A stretch of DNA of 64,000 bases from Mesorhizobium_B sp963522145 (GTDB lineage Bacteria > Pseudomonadota > Alphaproteobacteria > Rhizobiales > Rhizobiaceae). The notes below the pieces were generated by a model that was given only the letters and a program-made list of their open reading frames with translations, had not been told where the DNA came from and searched no databases. Location of the stretch: assembly GCA_963522145.1 (NCBI GenBank), contig CAUQXI010000004.1, positions 1 through 64,000 of the forward strand. Direction: 5' to 3'. Position numbers and translations under genes: made by a program. Below, one piece after another: positions 34,477 to 43,291 of this stretch (position 1 is the stretch's first letter; each line of letters starts with the position of its first letter).

Positions 34477-34490
34477 GTTGCGGAAGCAAC
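34477..34490. promoter_or_regulatory. Candidate IclR binding site
   Basis: GTTGC-GGAA-GCAAC is a perfect 14-bp inverted repeat in the 98-bp gap between the IclR gene and the CoA-transferase genes. Its position fits an IclR-type operator, but there is only one copy. Confidence 0.35.
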
Positions 34491-34527
34491 ATCCTGGTTC
34501 CATTCAGACCTGGAAGAGGACCACGCA

Positions 34528-35211
34528 ATGATCAACAAGGTTGTATCTTCCGTGGCGGAGGCGGTTGCGGGCATCCCTGACGGCGCGACGGTGCTCGTGG
34601 GCGGCTTCGGCACGGCCGGCATGCCTATCCACCTGATCGACGCTTTGATCGAGCAAGGCGCCAAGGATCTGACGATCGTTTCCAATAATGCGGGAAATGG
34701 CGACACCGGGCTGGCCGCGCTGCTCAGGGCCGGACGCGTCCGCAAGATCATCTGCTCGTTTCCGCGTCAGGCTGATTCCTGGGTGTTCGATGGATTGTTC
34801 CGTGCCGGCGAGATCGAGCTCGAAGTGGTGCCGCAGGGCAACCTGGCCGAGCGGATGCGGGCTGCCGGCGCAGGCATCGGCGCCTTCTTCTGCCCGACGG
34901 GCTTCGGAACGCTTCTGGCCGGCGATCGTGAGACGCGCGTGATCGACGGTCGGAATCATGTGCTGGAATACCCGATCCATGGCGACTTTGCGCTCATCAA
35001 GGCGCTCAGGGGCGATCGCTGGGGCAACCTCGTCTTCCGCAAGACCGCGCGCAATTTCGGACCCGTGATGGCCACCGCCGCCAAGCTCACGATCGTTGAG
35101 GTGGACGAGGTCGTGGAACTCGGCGCGCTCGACCCTGAAGCTGTGGTCACACCAGGGATCTTCGTCCAGCGGATTGTTCCCGTGATGCCGGACCTGTCAC
35201 AGGCAGCCTGA
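34528..35211 (+). CDS. 3-oxoacid/3-oxoadipate CoA-transferase, subunit A
   Basis: 227 residues from ATG 34528 (GGAAGAGGA upstream). The glycine-rich VGGFGTAGMP motif, ICSFPRQ and EYPIHGDFALIKA are typical of family I CoA-transferase alpha subunits (PcaI, ScoA). It moves CoA from succinyl-CoA to 3-oxoadipate together with subunit B. The thiolase that would finish the pathway is not in the window. Confidence 0.9.
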   Translation: MINKVVSSVAEAVAGIPDGATVLVGGFGTAGMPIHLIDALIEQGAKDLTIVSNNAGNGDTGLAALLRAGRVRKIICSFPRQADSWVFDGLFRAGEIELEVVPQGNLAERMRAAGAGIGAFFCPTGFGTLLAGDRETRVIDGRNHVLEYPIHGDFALIKALRGDRWGNLVFRKTARNFGPVMATAAKLTIVEVDEVVELGALDPEAVVTPGIFVQRIVPVMPDLSQAA

Positions 35212-35222
35212 GGTTCGCCGCC

Positions 35223-35888
35223 ATGCAGAAGCTCACCCATGAACAGATGGCCATGCGCGTCGCCCGCGACGTCAGGGCCGGCTCATATGTCAATCTCGGC
35301 GTCGGCCTGCCGACCAAGGTGGCGAACTGCCTGCCGGAGGGCGTCGAGATCATCCTCCACACAGAAAACGGCCTGCTGGGCATGGGTCCGGCCCCGATCA
35401 AGGGCATGGAGGATTGGGACCTCATCAACGCCGGCAAGCAGGCCGTGACGGCTCTGCCGGGAGCGAGCTTCTTTCATCACGCCGACTCGTTTGCGATGAT
35501 GCGGGGCGGGCATATCGACCTTTGCGTGCTCGGGGCGTTCCAGGTCGCGGCCAACGGCGATCTGGCCAACTGGCACACGGGGGCTCCGGACGCGATCCCC
35601 GCGGTAGGCGGCGCCATGGATCTCGCCATCGGCGCCAAGCAGGTCTGGGTGATGACGGATCACGTCACAAAGGACGGCAAGCACAAGCTGGTCGAGGCCT
35701 GCACCTATCCGCTGACGGGAAAGGGAAGTGTTTCCCGCGTCTACACCGACCTCGCCGTGATCGAGATCGGTGACGACGGATTCAGGGTGACGGAGATGGT
35801 CCCCGGCCTGTCGCTGAACGAGTTGGCCGGGCTGACGGGCGCGCCGCTTCGGGACGGCCGCCCTGCCGCGCAGCAAAAGGCCTCCTGA
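35223..35888 (+). CDS. 3-oxoacid/3-oxoadipate CoA-transferase, subunit B
   Basis: 221 residues, 11 bp after subunit A. The catalytic glutamate is Glu48 in HTENGLLGMG, and VNLGVGLPTKV precedes it as expected. With subunit A it forms the succinyl-CoA:3-oxoacid CoA-transferase. The maleylacetate reductase product 3-oxoadipate is the natural substrate in this cluster. It converges on the GMC gene with a 119-bp gap. Confidence 0.92.
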   Translation: MQKLTHEQMAMRVARDVRAGSYVNLGVGLPTKVANCLPEGVEIILHTENGLLGMGPAPIKGMEDWDLINAGKQAVTALPGASFFHHADSFAMMRGGHIDLCVLGAFQVAANGDLANWHTGAPDAIPAVGGAMDLAIGAKQVWVMTDHVTKDGKHKLVEACTYPLTGKGSVSRVYTDLAVIEIGDDGFRVTEMVPGLSLNELAGLTGAPLRDGRPAAQQKAS

Positions 35889-36007
35889 CGGGCGCTTAGA
35901 ACTGCGACCACATCCGCGCTCCATCGGCCGCTTTGGCGGCGCGCGCCTGGTGGTTGCGGGAAACGCTGTTTCCGGCAAGCGTCAAGGCAACGCGCAAGCA
36001 ACGTCCG

Positions 36008-37609
36008 TTATCGCGTCTGAATGATCATGTCGGCGCCCTTTTCGGCGATCATGATGGTGGCTGCGTTGGTGTTGCCGCTCACCACGGTCGGCATGATCGA
36101 GGCGTCGATTACCCGCAATCCGTCGATCCCATGCACGCGGAGCCGGTCGTCCACGACCGCCTCCGCGTCGGCGCCCATCTTGCACGTGCCGGATAGATGG
36201 TAGTTGGAGTCTACCTTCCGCCGGATGTGATCCTCGATTTCCCGATCGGTCTGCACCCTGGGACCGGGGTCGTATTCCTCTCCGCGGTAGAGATCGAACG
36301 GCTTCTGCGCGAAGATGCGCCGCGCGATCTTCACGCCTTCGCGCATGGTTTCGAGATCGATCTCTCGCTCGAAATAGTTGAGGTCGATGACCGGCGCCAC
36401 GCGCGGGTCGGCGGAGGTGATGGCGAGCGACCCCCGGCTCTCAGGGCGCTGAAGGGTGAAATAAAGCATGTAGCCGTGCTGCGGCAGTATCTTCCGCCCG
36501 CTGTCCTCGTAGATCAGGAAGGTCATGAAGAACTGGATGTCGGGGGCCACCACATCGGGCCTCGTGCGTACGAAGGCCATCGCCTCGAGCCCATTGCCGG
36601 TGGCGGGCCCCGTCTTGAACAGCGCGTACCGCGCGAGCGCGAGCGCGGCGTCGAGCGGCCTGGTCTTGGTGTAGTAGGTGACGGGCAGGGTGGAGAGCTG
36701 TTTCACCGCAAAGGCCGGATGGTCCTGCAGGTTGCGGCCCACCCCCTTGAGGTCGCACGCCACGGGGATGCCGAGCTTCGACAGCATGTTCCCGTCGCCC
36801 ACGCCCGAAAGCTGAAGGAGCTGAGGCGAATTGACGGCGCCGCCGCACAGGATCACCTCGCGCTCGGCATGAAGCGTGACGGTCTCGCCGTTTATGAGAT
36901 ATTCGACCCCAACCGCCCGGCCCTGCTCGATGAGGATACGCGAGGCGAGCGCATGGGTGACGACCTCAAGATTTGGCCGTGCCATCGCCGGGTGGAGATA
37001 GGCGACAGAGGCACTCCAGCGCCGCTTGTCGGCCATGGTGCTGTCCGTCGGCCCAACGCCGTCCTGCACGCCACCGCCATTGAAGTCGTCGTTGTAGGGG
37101 AGGCCGATCATTTGTCCCGACTGGATGAAGGCTTCGGCCAGCGGATGGTTGATGCCGTTACGCATCGTGCGCAGGGGGCCGTTCCGCCCACGCGCGGGCC
37201 CGCCGTCGCCGGTGAAGCTTTCGGCGCGCTGAAAGAAGGGCAGCACGTCGGCGTAGGACCAGCCCCGATTGCCAAGCTGTGCCCAATGGTCGAAGTCGGA
37301 AACGTCGCCGCGCACATAGACCATGCCGTTGACCGAGCTCGATCCGCCGAGCACCTTGCCGCGCGGCGCGTGCAGGCGTCGTCCGCCCAGGCGAGGCTGG
37401 GGCGCGGAATGGTAGCCCCAGTCCACCTGCCCTGTGCGCATGAGCTGAAGGAAGCCGGCGGGCATGCGGATGAAGATACTGTCGTCCGGCCCTCCCGCCT
37501 CTAAGATCGTCACGCGAATGTCGGGGTCAGCACTCAGCCGATTGGCGAGCACGCAGCCCGCCGATCCCGCACCCACGATGATGAAGTCGACCGACCGCCT
37601 GGCGCTCAT
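36008..37609 (-). CDS. GMC-family flavin oxidoreductase, copy 1
   Basis: 533 residues. The FAD motif VGAGSAGCVLANRL is at the N-terminus; the second motif GGSSSVNGMVYVRG and the C-terminal active-site His in YHLSGTCKMG and Asn in SGNTNAA are intact. GMC enzymes (choline, polyethylene-glycol, sugar and alcohol dehydrogenases) oxidise alcohols. It is the last gene of the leftward importer 4 operon, 91 bp after the enoyl-CoA-hydratase-like gene. It shares family but not close sequence with the GMC gene at 44655 across the divergent promoter. Confidence 0.92.
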   Translation of the reverse strand: MSARRSVDFIIVGAGSAGCVLANRLSADPDIRVTILEAGGPDDSIFIRMPAGFLQLMRTGQVDWGYHSAPQPRLGGRRLHAPRGKVLGGSSSVNGMVYVRGDVSDFDHWAQLGNRGWSYADVLPFFQRAESFTGDGGPARGRNGPLRTMRNGINHPLAEAFIQSGQMIGLPYNDDFNGGGVQDGVGPTDSTMADKRRWSASVAYLHPAMARPNLEVVTHALASRILIEQGRAVGVEYLINGETVTLHAEREVILCGGAVNSPQLLQLSGVGDGNMLSKLGIPVACDLKGVGRNLQDHPAFAVKQLSTLPVTYYTKTRPLDAALALARYALFKTGPATGNGLEAMAFVRTRPDVVAPDIQFFMTFLIYEDSGRKILPQHGYMLYFTLQRPESRGSLAITSADPRVAPVIDLNYFEREIDLETMREGVKIARRIFAQKPFDLYRGEEYDPGPRVQTDREIEDHIRRKVDSNYHLSGTCKMGADAEAVVDDRLRVHGIDGLRVIDASIMPTVVSGNTNAATIMIAEKGADMIIQTR

Positions 37610-37700
37610 TCCTTTCCTCCTTGGAATTCGTCGCAGGACGTTCCCTGCGAAGGGCTAAGTCCGCGTCGCCATCGGAAGGGACGAAGGCGATCCTTGGCGA

Positions 37701-38480
37701 TCATTCTTTCCAGTTGAAACGAGGCTCGCGCTTTTCGAGAAACGCCGCCACCCCTTCCTTGAGGTTGCCACCGCGATAAAGCGCGCCAAAGGCGTCAGCT
37801 TCCGCCGTGTCGATCCCCGAAGCGGGGAGGGCCGCGCGGAAGCAACGCTTGGCAAGCCGGAGCCCGTCATGCGGGCGCGACAGGAGTTCGCGCACCACCG
37901 CGCCCACCCGCGCATCAAGCGCATCGTCCTCGACCACCTCGGTGACGAGGCCGATCCGGTGCGCCTCCTCGGCCGTGATGGGCTGTCCCGAATAAACGAG
38001 CTGGCGCGCGCGCACCGGCCCCACATCCTGCATCAGGCGCTTGATGCCGCCCGCGACAGGCAGGCCGCCGACGCGGATTTCGGGGAAGCCGAACTCGGCG
38101 CCCCGCGCGGCGATCCTGAGATCGGAGGCGAGCATGATCTCCCCGCCACCGCCCAGCACGAAGCCGCGCAGCTTGGCGACCACCACCTGTGGTAGGGCTG
38201 CGAGATGGTCGAGCAGATAGTGCTCGAAGCGGATCTTCGCGACCCCGCCCAGCTCGTCCTCAGGAAACTCGCGCAGGTCGGAGCCCACCGAGAAGGCACG
38301 GGGCAACGACGACTCGATCACCACCACATGGATGTCGTCGCGTGCTTCGAGGGTCCGCACATGGTCGAACAGCGCCCGCCGCAGCGCGTCGGAAAGCACG
38401 TTGAGCGGGGGATGGCCGAGCACGATGCGCGCCATCGGCCCTTCCGTCTCCAGCCGCACTCCATTTGTGGCGTCGCTCAT
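37701..38480 (-). CDS. Enoyl-CoA hydratase/isomerase-family protein
   Basis: 259 residues of the crotonase superfamily. Both usual catalytic glutamates are present, in GGGGEIMLASD and FGFPEIRVGG, and the oxyanion segment is RAFSVGSDLREF. It should act on a CoA thioester by hydration or isomerisation. A crotonase gene inside a sugar-type ABC operon is unusual; no CoA ligase, acyl-CoA dehydrogenase or thiolase accompanies it. It is 27 bp after the permease gene. Confidence 0.87.
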   Translation of the reverse strand: MSDATNGVRLETEGPMARIVLGHPPLNVLSDALRRALFDHVRTLEARDDIHVVVIESSLPRAFSVGSDLREFPEDELGGVAKIRFEHYLLDHLAALPQVVVAKLRGFVLGGGGEIMLASDLRIAARGAEFGFPEIRVGGLPVAGGIKRLMQDVGPVRARQLVYSGQPITAEEAHRIGLVTEVVEDDALDARVGAVVRELLSRPHDGLRLAKRCFRAALPASGIDTAEADAFGALYRGGNLKEGVAAFLEKREPRFNWKE

Positions 38481-38507
38481 CGGTCAAGGTTCTCGTTGAT
38501 GAAAGTG

Positions 38508-39542
38508 TCAGGAGGACAGGCGCGCCGAGCGCACGCCCTCTTGCGGCTGCAGACCAGGCACGGCATCGCGGCGTGCCTTGCGCCAGGCGAAGCGGGCAAG
38601 CGCCGCCTTCACGTGCTCGCTGCTGTAGGTCGCGACCGCGAGCGCAAGCACCAAGCCGATCACGATGCGCTGCCAGTACGGATTGACGCCAAGCAGGTTG
38701 AAGGCGTTCGCCATCATGGCGATGATGAGAGCGCCGCAAACTGTGCCGACAACCGTGCCGACGCCACCCATAAGCGACATGCCGCCGATGGCTGCCGCCG
38801 CAATCGCGTCGAGCTCCCAGCCTACGCCGGTCCGCACCGCGTCGCCCGACTGCATGCGCGCCGCGAGCACGAGCCCGGCAAACGCCGAGAGCAGGCCGCT
38901 CAGCATGTAAGCGAGGATCTTGATGCGGTCGACGCTCACGCCGCTCAGCCGAGCCGCCTCCTCGTTGCCACCCACCTGGTAAATCTGCCGGCCGGTGCGC
39001 GTATAGTTGAGGAAGAGGCCGGCAAGGAGGCAGGCGGCGATGAACAACACGGTCGGCACAGGCAGTCCGAACATGCTTCCTTCGGAAAGCAGGAAGTAAA
39101 TGTCGGGCAGAGTGCCGAAGATCGGGCGGGAGTCCGAGTAGGCCATGGCAAGGCCGCGCACTACTGCCATGGTGGACAACGTGACGATGATCGGCTGGAA
39201 TCTGAACTTGGTCACGAGCACGCCGTTGCAGAAGCCGATGAGGAGGCCGGCGAGAAGGGCCACGTGGATGCCCACGATCGGCGGCAGAGTGGCGGACAAG
39301 CCCGTGATGAGCACGGAGGAAAGCGCCACCACCGAGCCCACCGAAAGGTCGATCCCGCGCGACAGGATGACAAAGGACATGCCGAGCGCCACGAAGCCGG
39401 CCATGGAAGCCTGCCGCAGGATGTTGAGCAGGTTGCCAGGCGCGATGAATCCAGCATTCGCCCAGGTGAACACGACACCCAGCAGAAGAAGGACGAAGAT
39501 GATCGGGTTGCGGCGGAACAGGTTGACGAAGGCGGCGCCCAT
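38508..39542 (-). CDS. Sugar ABC transporter permease, importer 4, subunit 2
   Basis: 344 residues, RbsC-type, with SRGIDLSVGSVVALSSV, VGGNEEAARLSGV and GGMSLMGGVGT. Membrane segments are evenly spaced. It begins 3 bp after the TPR gene, so the three genes permease-TPR-permease form one translationally packed block. Confidence 0.93.
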   Translation of the reverse strand: MGAAFVNLFRRNPIIFVLLLLGVVFTWANAGFIAPGNLLNILRQASMAGFVALGMSFVILSRGIDLSVGSVVALSSVLITGLSATLPPIVGIHVALLAGLLIGFCNGVLVTKFRFQPIIVTLSTMAVVRGLAMAYSDSRPIFGTLPDIYFLLSEGSMFGLPVPTVLFIAACLLAGLFLNYTRTGRQIYQVGGNEEAARLSGVSVDRIKILAYMLSGLLSAFAGLVLAARMQSGDAVRTGVGWELDAIAAAAIGGMSLMGGVGTVVGTVCGALIIAMMANAFNLLGVNPYWQRIVIGLVLALAVATYSSEHVKAALARFAWRKARRDAVPGLQPQEGVRSARLSS

Positions 39543-39545
39543 AAC

Positions 39546-40481
39546 TCACTCGACCTTGATGGAGTGGGCAATGCCCAATTCGGTGACGTTGAAATTGGTT
39601 TCGATGTCGAGATCGAAGGTGTAATCGCCCGGCGCCTTGGCCTTCAGGATCGCCTTCACTTCAAACGGCTTGTCGATGCCGGGATACTGCCAGGCTCGCT
39701 TGCCCCAGAAATCGGCGATCGAGCGCGGGTTGGGCGTGATCTGGCGGACTGTGAAGCCCTTGTAGATCCCAAGTGCCGTCATCAGCGAAAAATCGGGCGT
39801 CTTGCCTGCCGCAGGCGTCACCACCAGCGTGATCGTGATTTCCTCGCCGACCTTGGCGGTCGCCGGAACGGAAATGCTCGCCGCGTCCAGTCGGAAGGGA
39901 AAGTCGGCAGGCAGGCCTGCCGCGGCGCTTTTCGCGCTCGCCTGGACTTGGGCGAGATAAACGCGCCCCTCGCGAACGGCGCTGCTGTCGGGATAGTTCT
40001 TTTCGAGCTGGGCAAAGATGTCCGCGAACTTCTCGTTCTCGGCCGCATCGCGATAAAGCACGGCCATACGTTCGAGGATTTTATAGCGGTACTTCTCGAG
40101 GGATGGATCGTCGCCGAAGGAAGCGAGCAGCGCCTCATATTGCCCGATCGCATCCTGAGGACGGCCGAGGCCGATGCTCGAATTGGCGATGCCGATGCGC
40201 GACAGGATCGCGTATTCAGACTCCGGATAGCGCTCGGCGATCTCCTTGTAGAGCGTGATGGCGCGCCCATAGACGCGGGTCAGTTCCAGGTTGTTCGCCT
40301 CCGTATACGGCCCCTTGGCGAGATCGACCCGGAACAGGTCGGGCGCGGCAAGAAAGAGCCCGCCATTGACGGCAGCCAGCAAGGCGAGAGCTGCGATCCC
40401 TCCGGTGGCCCAGGAAAGGGCACGGTTGGGGGACGTCGCGTGCCGCCGAGGGACGGGGGTGCCATGCACGGCCTGCGTCAT
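39546..40481 (-). CDS. Membrane-anchored TPR protein within the importer 4 operon
   Basis: 311 residues from ATG 40481, overlapping the preceding permease stop by 4 bp. After a short basic N-terminus there is one membrane segment (about residues 25-46, IAALALLAAVNGGLFLAA). Residues about 60-185 look like tetratricopeptide repeats (ITLYKEIAERYPESEYA, AIGQYEALLASFGD, FADIFAQLEKNYPDSS). The rest (about 200-311) alternates short beta strands (GEEITITLVVTPA, GDYTFDLDIETN) and resembles an immunoglobulin-like sandwich. The bulk is probably periplasmic. Its coupling to both permease genes argues for a subunit or scaffold of this importer; I know of no such protein in ribose-type importers. Confidence 0.8.
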   Translation of the reverse strand: MTQAVHGTPVPRRHATSPNRALSWATGGIAALALLAAVNGGLFLAAPDLFRVDLAKGPYTEANNLELTRVYGRAITLYKEIAERYPESEYAILSRIGIANSSIGLGRPQDAIGQYEALLASFGDDPSLEKYRYKILERMAVLYRDAAENEKFADIFAQLEKNYPDSSAVREGRVYLAQVQASAKSAAAGLPADFPFRLDAASISVPATAKVGEEITITLVVTPAAGKTPDFSLMTALGIYKGFTVRQITPNPRSIADFWGKRAWQYPGIDKPFEVKAILKAKAPGDYTFDLDIETNFNVTELGIAHSIKVE

Positions 40482-41470
40482 GCCCGTTCTCCCGCTTTCG
40501 TTTTTCGCGTCAGGAAGAACGCGCGCACAAGGCTGAAATCGTTGCTCAGCGCCTGCATGCCGACCGCGATGAGGATGATTGCGCCCTTGGCCACCTGCTG
40601 CCATTCGGGATCGACGCCGATGAGGTTGAAGAGATTGGACACGATGCCGATCATGAGGGAGCCGATCACCGCCCCCCAGACCGAACCCTTGCCGCCCATC
40701 AGCGAGGTGCCGCCGATGACCACTGCCGCGATCGCGTCGAGCTCCCAGAAGACGCCGGCCTGACCGGGCTCGCCGGACCCCATTCGGGAGGTGAGGACGA
40801 GGCCGGCGAGCCCCGCAAGCAGGGCCGAATAGACGTAGGTCGCAACCTTCACGCGGTTGACCCGCACGCCCGACAGCCGTGCTGCTGTTTCATTCGCCCC
40901 GATCGCGTAGATGTGGCGGCCGATCACCCGCCATTTGAGAAGATACCAGGTGAGGAGCGCAACGGCGGCGAAGAGCGCCGCGGGCGCCGGCACCCCGGCG
41001 ACCCAGCCTCGCGACAGGAAGAGAAAGGCTTCGGGATAGTTGGCATAGACCGGCTGCCCATTGGTGTAGACGAGGCCCGCGCCGCGCACGACAGTCATCA
41101 GCACGAGCGTGGCGACAAAGGGCTGGAGACCAGCGACGGTCACGAGCGCGCCATTGGCAAGTCCGACCGCCACCGCAAGAAGGAGCGGCGCCAGAACGAA
41201 CAGGAAGCTCGGAGTGCCACTCACCCAGGCACTGGCCGCGACCGCACCCGTCAGCGCGACGACTGAGCCGACCGAAAGATCGATGCCGCCGCCGAGGATG
41301 ACGACATTCATGCCGACAGCCACGATACCAATGAGGGAGGCGGCGCGTATCACATTGAGCAGGTTCTCCCCGCTCCAGAAGTGCGGCGACATGATCCCCG
41401 CCGCGACGATCAGGACGAGGAGAACGAGAAAGTTTCCGTTAAGCAGGATGCGCCTGGCGTCCGCGATCAT
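40478..41470 (-). CDS. Sugar ABC transporter permease, importer 4, subunit 1
   Basis: 330 residues, RbsC-type: GGGIDLSVGSVVALTGA, IGANETAARLSGV and GGTSLMGGKGS. Its start overlaps the ATPase stop and its stop overlaps the TPR start, so all three are translationally coupled. Confidence 0.93.
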   Translation of the reverse strand: MIADARRILLNGNFLVLLVLIVAAGIMSPHFWSGENLLNVIRAASLIGIVAVGMNVVILGGGIDLSVGSVVALTGAVAASAWVSGTPSFLFVLAPLLLAVAVGLANGALVTVAGLQPFVATLVLMTVVRGAGLVYTNGQPVYANYPEAFLFLSRGWVAGVPAPAALFAAVALLTWYLLKWRVIGRHIYAIGANETAARLSGVRVNRVKVATYVYSALLAGLAGLVLTSRMGSGEPGQAGVFWELDAIAAVVIGGTSLMGGKGSVWGAVIGSLMIGIVSNLFNLIGVDPEWQQVAKGAIILIAVGMQALSNDFSLVRAFFLTRKTKAGERA

Positions 41471-43050
41471 GGCGTCACCGTCTCGAATGAAGCTGTGCGG
41501 GAGGAGGTGCTTTCATCCGCAGTCTTGCCCATGACACTCAGCATGATGGCGTTGAGGTCGAAATCAGCGCGGGAAAAAGTGCGCGTGACGCGGCCGAGAT
41601 GAAGGCAGGCGATCGTGTCGCAGACGCGGAGGAGCTCGTTGATCGCCGAAGAGATCACGATGACAGAAGCTCCGGCGTCGGTGAGCGTCCAGATCAGGTC
41701 GAAGATCGCCTCTTTGGCACCGATATCGATGCCGCGCGTCGGCTCATCGAGCAGGTAGATGTCGACGCCCGCGCCAACGAGCTTGGCGAGCACCACCTTC
41801 TGCTGATTGCCGCCGCTGAGCGTGCCGACCGGCTGGTCGAGGCTCGCGAGCTTGACGTTGAGCTGGCGGCTGAGCTCCCCTGCCCGCTTCCGCTCTCCGC
41901 TCAGCTTGAGGCCCGCCGCTCCGGAATGACGGTCGAGGAAGGGCAGCGTGATATTGTGGGCGATGGGAAGGGACAGGATCAGTCCCTCGTTCTTTCGGTC
42001 TTCGGGCGCGAGGCCGAGGCCGGCATCGAGGGCGGCACGTGGAGAGGCGAAGAGGCCGAGGCGGCCTTTCACCTCGACGCGCCCTTCGTCCACGGGATCG
42101 GCGCCGAAGATGGCACGCACGAGTTCGGTACGACCGGCACCCATCAGACCTGCAATGCCGAGCACCTCGCCCCGGCGCAGGGTCAGGTCGATGCCGTTCA
42201 GATCGGGCGCTCGCTTCAGCCCACGGACCGACAGCACCACCTCGTTCGGGCGCACCGCACCCGCGGCACGCTCGCCATTCTCAGCGATGGCATGGCCGAG
42301 CATCATAGTGACGAGAGCGTCTTCCGTCAGGTCGGCAATGGCGGCCTGACCGACATAGGCGCCGTCGCGCAGAACAACCGCGCGATCGCATATGGCGAAA
42401 ATCTCGTGCAGGTGGTGGGTAATGAAGATGATCGCGATGCCTTCCGCCCGAAGCCCGCTTACGATGCGAAACAGGTTCTCCACCTCTTCCCTGGCGAGAG
42501 AAGCGGTGGGCTCATCCATGATGATGAGGCGCGACCGGCGCGTCAGCGACTTGGCGATCTCGACGAGCTGCAGTTCGGCGACGCTGAGTTCCTTGGCCTT
42601 GATGTCGACGGGCGCGACGAAGCCCAGGCGCGACAGGATGCGTGCGGCCTCCTTGCGCATCGTGTCCCAATCGAGCAGGCCGAGACGGTTGCGCCTGAGA
42701 TTGCCCAGAAAGACGTTCTCGACCACGCTCAGCTCAGGCACGATCATCAGTTCCTGGTAGATCGTCGCGATGCCGGCGGCCTGCGCCTCCTGGGGCGTCG
42801 AAAGGAGCACGGGCTCGCCGTCGATGCGCAGTTCTCCGCCGCTTGGCTGAACGGCACCCGACAGGATCTTCATCAGCGTGGATTTGCCCGCGCCGTTCTC
42901 TCCAACGAGGGCCAAAATCTCCCCCGGATGGATATCAAGATCGATCCCGCGGAGCGCTTGCACGCCCGGATAGGATTTCGTGACAGCGCGCGCCTCGATA
43001 AAGGCTGGCGCACGCTCGGGCACGTTGTGCGCCAAGGCTGCGATGGTCAT
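41467..43050 (-). CDS. Sugar ABC transporter ATPase (RbsA-like), importer 4
   Basis: 527 residues from ATG 43050 (AGGAAAAG upstream); the frame is open further upstream but lacks a ribosome site there. Two nucleotide-binding domains: Walker A GENGAGKST, Walker B LIIMDEPTASL, second Walker region GLMGAGRTEL and second signature LSGGNQQKVVLAKL with LLDEPTRGID. It is 241 bp downstream of the binding-protein gene; I see no strong hairpin or gene in that gap. Confidence 0.93.
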   Translation of the reverse strand: MTIAALAHNVPERAPAFIEARAVTKSYPGVQALRGIDLDIHPGEILALVGENGAGKSTLMKILSGAVQPSGGELRIDGEPVLLSTPQEAQAAGIATIYQELMIVPELSVVENVFLGNLRRNRLGLLDWDTMRKEAARILSRLGFVAPVDIKAKELSVAELQLVEIAKSLTRRSRLIIMDEPTASLAREEVENLFRIVSGLRAEGIAIIFITHHLHEIFAICDRAVVLRDGAYVGQAAIADLTEDALVTMMLGHAIAENGERAAGAVRPNEVVLSVRGLKRAPDLNGIDLTLRRGEVLGIAGLMGAGRTELVRAIFGADPVDEGRVEVKGRLGLFASPRAALDAGLGLAPEDRKNEGLILSLPIAHNITLPFLDRHSGAAGLKLSGERKRAGELSRQLNVKLASLDQPVGTLSGGNQQKVVLAKLVGAGVDIYLLDEPTRGIDIGAKEAIFDLIWTLTDAGASVIVISSAINELLRVCDTIACLHLGRVTRTFSRADFDLNAIMLSVMGKTADESTSSRTASFETVTP

Positions 43051-43291
43051 GAACAGTCTTTTCCTGATCGCTACTGCTCTTCGTCGACTGGAGCTCTGCA
43101 CGCCGCCCGAGCCTTCCCCGATGCTTCCTTGCACCAGGGAAGGGTCTGGCGAGCGTGCTGCGACACGTCTCCATCAAGCCGCCGGGCATGCGTCACCCGC
43201 CAACGCCCGACTTCGCGCTGACCGCTCAGAATAGGCGAGCACGAAGATGACGAAGGCTGCCATGATGGCTGAACTGCCTCAGGCGCGCTTG

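Noticed and set aside
38205..40763. 852-codon open frame on the plus strand
   Set aside because: Antisense to the crotonase, permease and TPR genes; composition is the low-complexity His/Arg/Asp pattern typical of GC-rich shadow frames.
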